Part shown: positions 13,885 to 22,587 of the stretch, piece by piece
Layout: every line of letters starts with the position of its first letter
Position numbering within the stretch: position 1 is the first letter of the stretch
Assembly: GCA_040756435.1 (NCBI GenBank)
Contig: JBFLZD010000037.1
Location: 1 to 36,270, forward strand
Direction of reading: 5' to 3'
Length of the DNA: 36,270 bases
DNA from: Spirochaetota bacterium
GTDB taxonomy: Bacteria; Spirochaetota; UBA4802; UB4802
The notes under the pieces: generated by a model
Seen by the model: the letters and a program-made list of their open reading frames with translations, nothing else
What the model was told of the DNA's origin: nothing
The model's database searches: none
Position numbers and translations under genes: made by a program

Positions 13885-15801
13885 ATGGAAAAGCGCTTTT
13901 ATGTTACCACGCCTATTTACTATGTTAACGCTGAACCACACATAGGCCATGCTTATACTACCATAGTGGCTGATTTTGTCAATCGCCTGTATAAAATGCG
14001 AGGCTATGAAACCTTCTTTTTAACCGGCACTGATGAACATGGTGACAAGATAGTCAAAGCTGCCATGCAGAACAATGCAAATCCACAGGAATATACTGAT
14101 AAAATCAGTGCCATTTTTAAAGCACAGTGGCAAGCAATGGGGATTGAGTTTAATGATTTTATCCGCACTACCGAAGAACGTCATAAAAAAGTGGTACAGT
14201 ACGTATTGCAAAAAGTGTATGATAATGGCGATATCTACTTTGGAAGCTATGGCGGTTTTTACTGTTTTGGCTGCGAGCGCTACTTTACCGAAAAGGAGAT
14301 GGTTGATGGCAAATGTCCCGACCATCAAAAACCTCTGGAATATATTAAAGAAGACAATTACTTTTTTAAAATGAGCAAATATCAGCAATGGCTGATTGAT
14401 TATATTAATGAACATCCAAACTTCATTAGGCCCGAGCGCTATAAAAATGAAGTTCTTGCAATGCTTGAAGGTGAGGCGCTTGAGGATTTATGCATTTCAC
14501 GCCCCAGGGCCCGTCTTTCATGGGGTATACCGCTACCTTTTGACAATAACTTTGTAACGTATGTGTGGTTTGATGCACTCATTAATTATATCAGCGCTAT
14601 TGGGTATCCCGATAGTGACCTTTTTAAAAAATTCTGGCCTGTATCCAACCATATTATTGCAAAGGATATTGTTAAACCCCATGGTGTATTCTGGCCAACC
14701 ATGCTGAAAGCTGCAGGCATTGAGCCTTACCACCACCTCAATGTCCATGGCTACTGGAATATGGAAGCTGCAAAAATGTCAAAGTCATTGGGCAACGTGG
14801 TAACACCATCACAACTATTAGAAAAATATGGCAATGACGAAATCCGATATTTCTTTTTACGGGAAATGACGTTTGGACTTGATGCAAAATTTTCAGAAGA
14901 GGCCATAATTAATCGTATTAACTATGACCTTGCCAATGATTTGGGTAATTTAATAAACCGTACCTTTAACATGGTGCATAAGTACTGTGATGCTAAAGTG
15001 CCACCATTTCATAGCGATAGCCCCGCAGGAAGAACAGATATGCAGAAGGCATTGAATGATGCAATGAACCATTATTTTGATTATATTGATGGCTTCCAGT
15101 TTAACCTGGCGCTTGAACGATTGTGGGATTTTATACGCTATTGCAACAAATATATTGATGAACACAAACCATGGCAGTTAGCCAAAGATGGGGACATCAG
15201 GCAACTTCAGTCGCTTCTGAGGAACCTGTTAGAAGGAATCTATGCAATAGCATACCTCCTTGCACCGGTGTGCATCACCAAATCACCTGTCATCATTAAA
15301 TCACTCAAGGCTCCTCAACAGTATCCGGTTGAGCAACTTGTCAACTTAAAGGCACTTACCGAAGGCAGCATAATTGATAATCCAGGCATACTGTTCCCAC
15401 GATTAGAAAAAGAAAATGATAAAGCATCACAAAAAGCAAAAAAAGAGGAAAAACCTATGGAAGAAACAGAAGGCCTTATTGACATTAAGGATTTTATGAA
15501 GGTTGAACTACGTATTGCAAAAGTATTACAGGCTCAGGCTGTTGAAGGCTCAAACAAACTCATTGAATTACAGATAGATACGGGCAAAGATACTCGCACT
15601 ATTGTTGCAGGGCTTGCCCCTCATTATACTCCTGAATATCTTGTTGGGAAAAAGATTATTGTTGTGGCAAATCTTAAACCAGCCACATTGTTTAAACGAA
15701 CATCACATGGGATGCTACTGGCAGCAAAATTGTCTAAAGATGACAAACCCATTTTGATTGAAGTTAATGATACAGTGCCGGTTGGTGCAGTACTCAGTTA
15801 A
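13885..15801 (+). CDS. metG: Methionyl-tRNA synthetase
   Basis: Charges tRNA-Met; 638 residues, normal for the dimeric form with a C-terminal tRNA-binding domain. The class I signatures are PHIGHAYTT (HIGH) at about 18-26 and AKMSKSLGN (KMSKS) at about 295-303. The knuckle has CFGCERYFTEKEMVDGKCPDHQKP, that is CxxC...CxxH, where CxxC is more usual for the second pair. The OB-fold EMAPII-like domain occupies about 530-638 (DIKDFMKVELRIAKVLQAQAVEGSNKL). A charged lysine-rich linker precedes it. It starts three bases after ricT. Confidence 0.97.
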   Translation: MEKRFYVTTPIYYVNAEPHIGHAYTTIVADFVNRLYKMRGYETFFLTGTDEHGDKIVKAAMQNNANPQEYTDKISAIFKAQWQAMGIEFNDFIRTTEERHKKVVQYVLQKVYDNGDIYFGSYGGFYCFGCERYFTEKEMVDGKCPDHQKPLEYIKEDNYFFKMSKYQQWLIDYINEHPNFIRPERYKNEVLAMLEGEALEDLCISRPRARLSWGIPLPFDNNFVTYVWFDALINYISAIGYPDSDLFKKFWPVSNHIIAKDIVKPHGVFWPTMLKAAGIEPYHHLNVHGYWNMEAAKMSKSLGNVVTPSQLLEKYGNDEIRYFFLREMTFGLDAKFSEEAIINRINYDLANDLGNLINRTFNMVHKYCDAKVPPFHSDSPAGRTDMQKALNDAMNHYFDYIDGFQFNLALERLWDFIRYCNKYIDEHKPWQLAKDGDIRQLQSLLRNLLEGIYAIAYLLAPVCITKSPVIIKSLKAPQQYPVEQLVNLKALTEGSIIDNPGILFPRLEKENDKASQKAKKEEKPMEETEGLIDIKDFMKVELRIAKVLQAQAVEGSNKLIELQIDTGKDTRTIVAGLAPHYTPEYLVGKKIIVVANLKPATLFKRTSHGMLLAAKLSKDDKPILIEVNDTVPVGAVLS

Positions 15802-15817
15802 TACGCCATGAGGCTTT

Positions 15818-16312
15818 ATGAAGATTGGATTAATATCCGATACACACAATGATATTGAACTGGTTCAAAAGGCAATTGCTATATTCAAAGAACGCAATAT
15901 ATCTGTTATTATCCATGCCGGTGATCTTACCTCCTCTAAAATCATTTCCCTGTTTAAAGGTTTTGATGGCAGATTTGTGCTGGGTAACTGCGACATTGAT
16001 GTTGAAGAAATAAACACAACTGCATCTGAATGCGGGTTTGGCTGTGTTGAACATTCATGCCAGTTTACGCTGGATGGCAAGAATTTTATGGTGTTTCACG
16101 GAAACAATGTCCCCATGTTCAGAGAAGCAGTTAACAGTGGCAAATACGATTACATCATCAAAGGGCATACACACATATTTGAAAATTACGTCAGCGGAAA
16201 AACTCGTATCATCAATCCCGGATCCCTGTACCGCGGTGAGGAACATACTGTTGCCATACTTGATACTGAAACTGATAAGGTAGAAAAAATTCGTATAGAT
16301 ATTGAAGAATAA
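15818..16312 (+). CDS. YfcE-type metallophosphoesterase
   Basis: A 164-residue calcineurin-like phosphoesterase with all five metal-site motifs: ISDTHND at the N-terminus, HAGDLTS at about 35-41, GNCD at about 55-58, FHGNN at about 94-98 and KGHTH at about 112-116. The family (YfcE/MJ0936) hydrolyses phosphodiesters in vitro; the natural substrate is not known. It begins 16 bases after metG and ends the rightward operon, converging with parB with no gap. The FHGN codons contain a 15-bp near-palindrome that resembles, but is one base shorter than, a parS site (16092-16106). Confidence 0.9.
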   Translation: MKIGLISDTHNDIELVQKAIAIFKERNISVIIHAGDLTSSKIISLFKGFDGRFVLGNCDIDVEEINTTASECGFGCVEHSCQFTLDGKNFMVFHGNNVPMFREAVNSGKYDYIIKGHTHIFENYVSGKTRIINPGSLYRGEEHTVAILDTETDKVEKIRIDIEE

Positions 16313-17182
16313 TTACCTGTCACCTTTTATAAGGCTTACAATGCGTTCAAAATCATCAAGCGAATAAAAACTTATTTCAATACGCCCCTTGCCTGCTGAA
16401 TGGCGTATCTCAACACGGGTGCCTAAAAATGAGATTAGCTCTTCTTCCAGTTTCCGTATATGGGCATCCTTTGCTTTCTTTTTCTTTTTACTACTGTTTT
16501 TTGGCACTTCAGCTATTGCTTTTTCAACTTCACGCACCGACAGTCCTTGATGGATTATCCTGTCAAACAATGCCTCCTGTTCATCCCCGGAAACACCTAA
16601 AAGCAATTTTGCATGTCCAACATTAATTCTCCCATCCTGTAACGCTTCCTGCATGTGCTCGGGCAGATTAAGCAAGCGCATGATATTGGCAACCGTTGCC
16701 CTGTCTTTGCCCACACGATCAGCTATTTCTGATTGCTTGAGCTTGAAACGTGTTGCAAGCATTTTATATGCTTTTGCTTCTTCTATTGGGTCTAAGTTTG
16801 TTCGTTGAATATTCTCGATAAGAGCCAGCGTCAGATTCTGCTCTTCAGTTGTGTTCATGACAATTGCTTTTATGGTTGGCTTTCCCAATAACTTGCATGC
16901 TCGCCATCTGCGTTCACCAGCTACAATAAAATATTCCTCACCCTGCTTGCGCACTATAATTGGCTGTAGCAATCCCACATGCTGTATGGATTGTGCAAGC
17001 CCTGCTATCTCTGCTGCATCAAAATGGACTCGTGGCTGGTCAGGATTTGGCATTATTGCATTGATAGGAATATCCACAACACGTTCTTTGTCCTGTAATA
17101 AAACCTTTTCAAAATCACTCACCGGTGTTGGTGATGTGGTGATGATTGCTCCCAATCCTTTGCCTAAAACTTTTTTTGCCAT
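16313..17182 (-). CDS. parB: Chromosome partitioning protein ParB
   Basis: A 289-residue chromosome-type ParB/Spo0J. The N-terminal nuclease-like CTP-binding core has GERRWRA at about 88-94 and the conserved ALIENIQRTNLDPIEEAKAY at about 115-134. The parS-binding helix-turn-helix follows (LKQSEIADRVGKDRATVANIMRLL). A lysine-rich linker (SSKKKKKAKDAH) leads to the C-terminal dimerisation domain. It starts 28 bases after parA with a fair ribosome binding site (CAGGAG). I found no perfect 16-bp parS consensus in the window by eye. Confidence 0.96.
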   Translation of the reverse strand: MAKKVLGKGLGAIITTSPTPVSDFEKVLLQDKERVVDIPINAIMPNPDQPRVHFDAAEIAGLAQSIQHVGLLQPIIVRKQGEEYFIVAGERRWRACKLLGKPTIKAIVMNTTEEQNLTLALIENIQRTNLDPIEEAKAYKMLATRFKLKQSEIADRVGKDRATVANIMRLLNLPEHMQEALQDGRINVGHAKLLLGVSGDEQEALFDRIIHQGLSVREVEKAIAEVPKNSSKKKKKAKDAHIRKLEEELISFLGTRVEIRHSAGKGRIEISFYSLDDFERIVSLIKGDR

Positions 17183-17210
17183 TGTCTGCTCCTGTAATGG
17201 ATACTATGAG

Positions 17211-17975
17211 CTATCGCACATTCTGAATTAATTCATGTGCTAACTGCTCATAGCTCATACTGCCACTTGAAGTCCTGTCATAAAGATTGATGGGCTTGCC
17301 AAATGACGGTGCCTCAGAAAGCCGCACATTACGTGGGATTATTGCTGAAAACACTTTATTTTTAAAAAATTGTTTTACATCCGAAACTACCTGCTGCGAA
17401 AGATTGGTGCGCGGGTCATACATGGTCAGTAGCACTCCTTCAATTTCCAGCTTAGGATTGAGTGTATCCTGTACCATGGAAATAATTTTCAGAAGCTGAC
17501 TTAAACCCTCAAGTGCATAGTATTCACACTGCAGCGGAATAATTACCGAATCCGATGCAACCAGGCTATTTAAAGTGAGTATCCCTAATGATGGTGGGCA
17601 GTCGATAAGTATAAAATCAAATGTATCACGTACCTTTTCCAGCGCCCTTTTCAATAAATACTCTTTATCCTCCATATCCATTAGTTCAACTTGAGCCCCA
17701 GCTAAATGCATATTGGAAGGGACTATATAAAGATTTTCGATAGTTGTCCTGAAAATTGCTTCCTGTACGGGAATGGTTCCCAGCAAAACCTCATACACTG
17801 TTGTTTCCATTTCCTCTACGTTGACACCAAGGCCAAATCCGGCGTTTGCCTGAGGGTCAATATCTACAACCAGAACCTGTTTCCCTTTTTCTGCTAAAAA
17901 TGCAGCTAAATTGACAGCGGTTGTGGTTTTGCCAACCCCTCCTTTCTGGTTGGAAATGGATATAATTTTACCCAT
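17211..17975 (-). CDS. parA: Chromosome partitioning ATPase ParA (Soj)
   Basis: A 254-residue ParA/Soj ATPase. It opens with [18 protein letters not shown], the deviant Walker A with signature lysine, followed by [17 protein letters not shown] and the Walker [10 protein letters not shown]. The C-terminal [10 protein letters not shown] is typical. It has the short chromosomal form without an N-terminal regulatory helix-turn-helix. An AGGGAG ribosome binding site precedes the ATG, and parB follows on the same strand. Its stop codon lies in GCGATAGC, a one-base variant of the dispersed word, at 17210-17217. Confidence 0.97.
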   Translation of the reverse strand: MGKIISISNQKGGVGKTTTAVNLAAFLAEKGKQVLVVDIDPQANAGFGLGVNVEEMETTVYEVLLGTIPVQEAIFRTTIENLYIVPSNMHLAGAQVELMDMEDKEYLLKRALEKVRDTFDFILIDCPPSLGILTLNSLVASDSVIIPLQCEYYALEGLSQLLKIISMVQDTLNPKLEIEGVLLTMYDPRTNLSQQVVSDVKQFFKNKVFSAIIPRNVRLSEAPSFGKPINLYDRTSSGSMSYEQLAHELIQNVR

Positions 17976-18051
17976 TGATAGCTCCCTTTGAAAAATATTC
18001 CCAATTATATGACAATCACTATATATGGTTAATCAAAATAGTGACATATAA
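17976..18051 (-). promoter_or_regulatory. parAB promoter region with inverted repeat
   Basis: A TATAAT -10 lies on the minus strand at 18009-18004; a -35 is not clear. TCACTAT (18016-18022) and ATAGTGA (18038-18044) are exact inverted copies 15 bases apart, just upstream of the -10. They could bind a regulator, possibly ParA or ParB autoregulation, which is inference. Confidence 0.4.
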
Positions 18052-18169
18052 GGGAACTTCTAAAAACTGTTTTTCAGGATGTTCCCTTGTGGGCACAATA
18101 TAATAGGATAAAACCGCTTTCTATTATATGAGTAATTACGGAAGAAACCGGTTTTTAGAGGTGCCCATA
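18052..18169. repeat. 120-bp folded intergenic repeat, copy D
   Basis: The fourth copy, about 7 kb from the other three and just upstream of the parAB promoter. It begins GGGAACTTCTAAAAACTG and ends GTGCCCATA. The outer GTGGGCAC/GTGCCCA pairing is intact. The second stem (AAAACCGCTTTCT with GAAACCGGTTTT) has a mismatch compared with copy C. Confidence 0.9.
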
Positions 18170-18296
18170 CATTTACTGCTCTGATATATGGTGTCAATAA
18201 ATGTATACATATGTATGAATTGTATACCTTCAATTGCAAGCTTTTTTTATCATATACGTACACCACCGGAGGTTGTGGGGAAATATAATAAGCTAT
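18170..18296. other. Gap between repeat copy D and the next gene
   Basis: AT-rich with a perfect 12-bp palindrome ATACATATGTAT at 18205-18216 flanked by two GTATAC words. No gene is supported; the minus-strand frame that spans this gap runs through the repeat. Confidence 0.3.
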
Positions 18297-19490
18297 TTAT
18301 TGTTGCCTATGGATAAAATGCCCATCCCTGAACCAATAGCGGCGTTTTCCGGTAAATTTCCGTGGATTTATCCTCTTCCATGTCAACCCTAAAAGCACAA
18401 TGACAGCAATGGCACCCATGCTAAGGCGCACTAGCGGCATATACGGAATTATGCGCCTACCCTGTGCTATAACCAGTGCAAAAGGTTTATAGGCTGCCCT
18501 GTTACACTGATACACACGTACTGTAACATCCTGAGTTATAGGGTTATACCATGATATTTCATTTATAAATCCACTGTCCCATGAACCCAAAAGTTTTTTG
18601 CCTGCAAAAATATCAACCTGTACCGGGTAAGAAGTTGGAAGATAAATGGTAACAGCGCCATGGGGCAGTGTGCACGTATAACTTCTGGCATATTCATCCG
18701 CTTTAAACGTGTCAACCACCGATAATGCTATGCTCTGACCCCAGTACCACGCTTTCTGTAACAGTTCATCAACCAGCATGCCATACGCTGTTCTGAAAAT
18801 AAAATAGCGCATGTATAGTGAATCTTCACCGGTATGGTATGCCGAATAATACACCACGCCATTGCCATATTTTTTAAAGAATGCAACAGGCCCTTCCCGC
18901 TCGCCTCCAATAGTGGGGAAATACCCTTTGGCCAGTATGGATGCATTAGCTTTTTGTAATGCCACCCAGCCATTATAATTGACAGTAAGTTGCATATCAT
19001 CACGCATAACAAATGAAGCAAAATCATCATTTAAAAAGCTGTGGATCCTGCCACTGGTGCCATAATGTGGGAAATTATTAAAAAAGGACAGGGAACACCC
19101 CAATGCTTCAACAAACCTGTATGAATAACCTGCAGCATACAACCTGCCACCACTTTTCACAAAATCCTGAAGCAGTGCATGTAATCGCTTATAATCAATA
19201 CCCTCATAATCATCTTTTAATGCAACACCCTGAATACGCTGCCCATGTGCCATTACCTGAATACTTGCCTCAATAGGCTGCTCAACACCGCAGGGTATAA
19301 ACACAGCATCAAATCCTGACAGGGAACTATCGCCCGCTACTACTGATGCACGTTTTATGATATACGGAATATGATATACATCAAGGAGTGTGGTGAGGTT
19401 ATCATGATAGGATTTGAACACCAATACCCGTGGTGCTGCCTCAACGCGCAATGTAAAAAAAAGCATGGCAAGAATGACTAAAATCCTCAT
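18297..19490 (-). CDS. Secreted, membrane-anchored protein with GATase-like N-terminus, unknown
   Basis: 397 residues. An N-terminal signal peptide (MRILVILAMLFFTLRVEAAP) should export it. The next 240 residues resemble a class I glutamine-amidotransferase or ThuA-like alpha/beta fold (FDAVFIPCGV, LQDFVKSGGRLYAAGYSY, YGNGVVYYSAYHTGED); this is a fold guess. A beta-rich segment follows (about 275-340). A transmembrane helix at about 353-373 (MGAIAVIVLLGLTW) ends in a basic tail. It is therefore probably held in the cytoplasmic membrane facing outwards. Its start codon overlaps the stop of the upstream 618-residue gene by four bases, so translation is coupled and the products probably act together. 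Confidence 0.75.
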   Translation of the reverse strand: MRILVILAMLFFTLRVEAAPRVLVFKSYHDNLTTLLDVYHIPYIIKRASVVAGDSSLSGFDAVFIPCGVEQPIEASIQVMAHGQRIQGVALKDDYEGIDYKRLHALLQDFVKSGGRLYAAGYSYRFVEALGCSLSFFNNFPHYGTSGRIHSFLNDDFASFVMRDDMQLTVNYNGWVALQKANASILAKGYFPTIGGEREGPVAFFKKYGNGVVYYSAYHTGEDSLYMRYFIFRTAYGMLVDELLQKAWYWGQSIALSVVDTFKADEYARSYTCTLPHGAVTIYLPTSYPVQVDIFAGKKLLGSWDSGFINEISWYNPITQDVTVRVYQCNRAAYKPFALVIAQGRRIIPYMPLVRLSMGAIAVIVLLGLTWKRINPRKFTGKRRYWFRDGHFIHRQQ

Positions 19491-21343
19491 GAAAGACTCC
19501 GGATTTGCGATACTATTTTTGTACGTTCATCCAGTATGCCATATAGCCTGTCATTGAGGCATACATGTGCCACCTGCAGGCAATAGGCAACCATCTGAGG
19601 GAACACACCATCACGCAATGTGGGATGTATTACCGGCTTGTGTAACAAAAGTTTTGACAGCGGCCGCAATTTTGAAAAACCGGTTATGATACAATCAGAA
19701 AAGGGAACAGGCATCGCTTCTGTGTCTTCAAGTGATGATAAACCTGACGTATGTGCAGAAAACGCCGTGCGCATCACTGCATCGTCTTTGCCTGGTGAGC
19801 CACGTAAAATCCACCTGCGGTGACGGTTATACAGAGTAAATAACTCAATCCCAAGATCGTAACACATATCCCCAATCACGGTCATAAAGCGTTCAATAGG
19901 ATACAAGCTTTTTTTCTTTTTATTTATACCTTCTATCAATTCATCGCGAGTTACGTGAAATGTGGGATTGTTGGATCTGAATGTATTGATTTCGGACAGT
20001 ATTTCGGAAAAGCGTGCTAATTCATGTGAAAAATAATTTTCAGTAAATATACATCCTTCATAGTGATTTTTATTGTTTTCAAAATATATTGTTGTGCCAT
20101 CAAGCAGTGCGCCATATTCATTGATAAAACCCAAAAGCATCCCTTCAAGTGCAATGAGTATATCTTTATTATATGCATCATCAAACACCTCATTGCGTTT
20201 ATCAACCATTTTACGCTGATCATCAAATCCCTGAATGGCAACTTCCTTCCCCTCAGGAGCATAAGTAAGAAACCTGTACAATTCATCGTACGGGTCAAGC
20301 TTTCTATGTAGTTCTTCTTTTGCTTTCTTCTTTAACGATTCGGGATCTTTACCTGCTTTTACCAGTTCATCGTGATCAAAATTCCATTCAGTATCCAAAA
20401 CCTTTGGAACTGTTATATCAAATAGCGTAATTATATCAGATAACATAACAGGTTTGCACAAAACCAGCGCCTCTACACAGGCAGTACAAAATGCTTCAAA
20501 TGATGGCAACGAAGCCTCTTTTTTAAGAAGATTGGTTAGTGAGCATTCATTGGTGGAAGAAGGATAGAGCAGACATCGCAGAGTGGTAATGAAATCATAG
20601 ATATATTGTTCAATGGTCAGATTCTTTTTATTCATAGTTTCATTCTTTTGAAGATCCTGGCTTTGACGTAATTTCTGGTCAATTAATTGAATCATGGCTT
20701 CTTTGGTCTGAGCATCACATAGGGAAAGTTTTAACATAGAATCCATATAGGGCGATAGTAACTGCTTAAACACCTCAGGCCGTGTCCATTTGAGCTCAAT
20801 ATACTGCTTATCAATCAAGCATGACGATGCAAGAGCATTGTACAGAACAACACAGTAATTAAAAATTTTAGGATCAGATATTGACTGATCATCGACAATA
20901 TCACAGAGCACCCTATACAGGCGCTGACGCATTGAATACTGCAGTTCAAATAATTTCTGGGAAAACTTTAACAAGCGTTGTGACGGAACAAGCCGCCGTA
21001 AAAACCCAATACCAAATTTATTATTTGCATGAACAAGGAGCCTTTTTTTAAAAAGTTTGGTATGCCTGTACTTCTGGTACATATAGGGTGTGTTCTTTGA
21101 GTTATATCCCTCAGGTGTTTTAAACTCTTCCCCCTTCACTTCAACTTTGCCTGGAGCCACCGGTTTTACAGGCTTATCGGGATAGTTTTTAACAAGATCT
21201 ATGATGGCATTATATTTCTCTTCTTCAAGTATACGGTCATTGGCAAGTATTGCCCTCACAATATCCATTTTTCCGGCAGGGATGTCCTTTGACAAAAGCA
21301 GAGCTTTGGCTTTTCGTTTTAGTGCTTTGATATCGGTTTGCAT
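19487..21343 (-). CDS. 618-residue cytoplasmic protein, unknown function
   Basis: I do not recognise this protein. It is highly charged, mostly helical and has no signal peptide or clear membrane segment. The first 100 residues are lysine-rich with a proline-rich linker (KNYPDKPVKPVAPGKVEV). The rest alternates long helices (FSQKLFELQYSMRQRLYRVL, EAMIQLIDQKLRQSQDLQ) with short polar loops. A WNFDHDELVKAGKDPESLKKKAKEE segment lies near 315. From memory, large proteins of this style exist as spirochaete-specific hypotheticals, which is weak support for the taxonomic guess. It is coupled to the exported gene at 18297-19490. LLSPY near residue 197 is encoded by a GCGATAGT copy, and another copy lies 19 bases before the start. 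Confidence 0.75.
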   Translation of the reverse strand: MQTDIKALKRKAKALLLSKDIPAGKMDIVRAILANDRILEEEKYNAIIDLVKNYPDKPVKPVAPGKVEVKGEEFKTPEGYNSKNTPYMYQKYRHTKLFKKRLLVHANNKFGIGFLRRLVPSQRLLKFSQKLFELQYSMRQRLYRVLCDIVDDQSISDPKIFNYCVVLYNALASSCLIDKQYIELKWTRPEVFKQLLSPYMDSMLKLSLCDAQTKEAMIQLIDQKLRQSQDLQKNETMNKKNLTIEQYIYDFITTLRCLLYPSSTNECSLTNLLKKEASLPSFEAFCTACVEALVLCKPVMLSDIITLFDITVPKVLDTEWNFDHDELVKAGKDPESLKKKAKEELHRKLDPYDELYRFLTYAPEGKEVAIQGFDDQRKMVDKRNEVFDDAYNKDILIALEGMLLGFINEYGALLDGTTIYFENNKNHYEGCIFTENYFSHELARFSEILSEINTFRSNNPTFHVTRDELIEGINKKKKSLYPIERFMTVIGDMCYDLGIELFTLYNRHRRWILRGSPGKDDAVMRTAFSAHTSGLSSLEDTEAMPVPFSDCIITGFSKLRPLSKLLLHKPVIHPTLRDGVFPQMVAYCLQVAHVCLNDRLYGILDERTKIVSQIRSLS

Positions 21344-21410
21344 AGTCCTCTTGATTTATGAACTATCGCTAATATTAAAATGCAAGTGTTGTTGTGTCAA
21401 GATTAATTAC

Positions 21411-22194
21411 TTGTTGGGTGGAAACAAGGCTCTGACCCCTCATTTTTCTTTTTCCGTTAGCATTGGAGAAAATTATTTCACTCTCAATTCAATAAAACTT
21501 GCTATCAAGTCAGATGACATCTCTATTTCAGGGCAATGTAGTTTTGAAAATTGCTTCCCGTGGCCGGTAAAGCTTTTTTCACCATACAACAGATCCATGC
21601 AATCCAAAATATATGAAAGTTTAGATGCGCATGTTCACTGTATATTCAAAGAAAATGACCATACTGTTTTGGACGATATTGGTAGCCATGCAGGTTTTGA
21701 AATAGTTGGTGATATAGATAATCTTATTGCACATTGATATATCCAGAGCAATGCTTGATTACGCCCGGCAAAAATACAATGCTATACACAATATAGAGTA
21801 TATTCACTCAGGATTTTTAGGTTTAAATGTTCATAGTCTTAATGTTGATGCTGTGTATACAAAAATGGCATTACACCACCTGCCGGATTTCTGGAAGCAG
21901 GTAGCATTGAATAATATTTCATCAATTACAAAACCTGGAGGCAGATTATTCTATGAGGATGTAATTTTTTCAGGTGATATAGAAGTAATAGAACATAACA
22001 TTGATCGGTGGATTAATCAATTTAAACAACAAACCGGAGAAGAATTTGCTAAAGAAGTAGAAATGCACGTCAAAGAAGAATTCAGCACCTTTGATTGGGT
22101 TATTGAAAACATGATACAAAAGGCTGGTTATAACATAAATACAAAATTAAATCAAAATGAGATGATTATACGATATATCTGCACAAAACAATAA
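21411..22194 (+). pseudogene. Broken SAM-dependent methyltransferase
   Basis: The 3' part (frame from 21718) has HIDISRAMLDYARQKYN, then YTKMALHHLPDFWKQ, then ITKPGGRLFYEDV: motifs II to IV of a class I methyltransferase, complete to the C-terminus. It has no glycine-rich motif I. Upstream in another frame is HTVLDDIGSHAGF, which looks like a damaged motif I (VLDIGxGxG), preceded by a frame that can start at ATG 21597. A frameshift near 21715-21737 separates them. Further upstream (21440-21590) the same first frame reads ISGQCSFENCFPWPVKLFSP, which recalls tocopherol-cyclase-like proteins and may be a fragment of another gene; this is a weak resemblance. The whole looks like a decayed mosaic. 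A weak hairpin with T-run (22261-22290) follows. Confidence 0.6.
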
Positions 22195-22260
22195 ATTCAC
22201 AAAGCACTCAGGCGCTGTAAGCCTTCAATTTTGAACATATAATTTAATCATATAAAAAAC

Positions 22261-22290
22261 GAGGGTTTGCCACACCCCCTCTAATTTTTT
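22261..22290 (+). terminator. Weak terminator candidate
   Basis: GAGGG (22261-22265) and CCCTC (22277-22281) pair around an 11-base loop, followed by TAATTTTTT. The stem is short. It follows the broken methyltransferase on the same strand. Confidence 0.3.
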
Positions 22291-22484
22291 CTATCAAGCT
22301 GTAAAATTGGATTTTCCAATGCCATAAAATCAGCAGGATTTTCTAAATCATAGATACTATCCGGCGATAGCATCCTGGCAAGAGTTGTTTTTCCGCTTTG
22401 ACGTGGACCAATAATAGCAGTGACAGGATAATATTGTATCCTTTATACTACTTCTTCCCTATCGTATTTTCTATCAATGATCAT
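22281..22484 (-). pseudogene. Truncated AAA/DUF4143 ATPase
   Basis: Reading leftwards from an ATG at 22484 gives MIIDRKYDREEVV, an in-frame TAA, then RIQYYPVTAIIGPRQSGKTT and LARMLSPDSIYDLENPADFM, followed by 12 more residues and a TAG. GPRQSGKTTLA is the Walker A of the AAA_14 family and DLENPADFMALENP is the usual next segment. Only about 68 codons remain of the 370 to 400 expected, and the TAA probably replaced a sense codon such as Tyr. It is a remnant of a second ATPase related to the intact gene at 7172-8293. Confidence 0.8.
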
Positions 22485-22587
22485 AACGTTGAAAATTCTT
22501 TGCCTTCCACCGAAATTTCAAGGAAATTATTATACCAGGGATAAAACTGTAAATGATTATTTCTTGGTAACTATCGCCTATTACAAT

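Noticed and set aside
18060-18266. 68-codon minus-strand frame
   Set aside because: It is the folded repeat copy D read through; similar peptides arise from the other copies for the same reason.
21201-21420. 5' part of the plus-strand frame before the broken methyltransferase
   Set aside because: It is antisense to the intact 618-residue gene and has no coding character.
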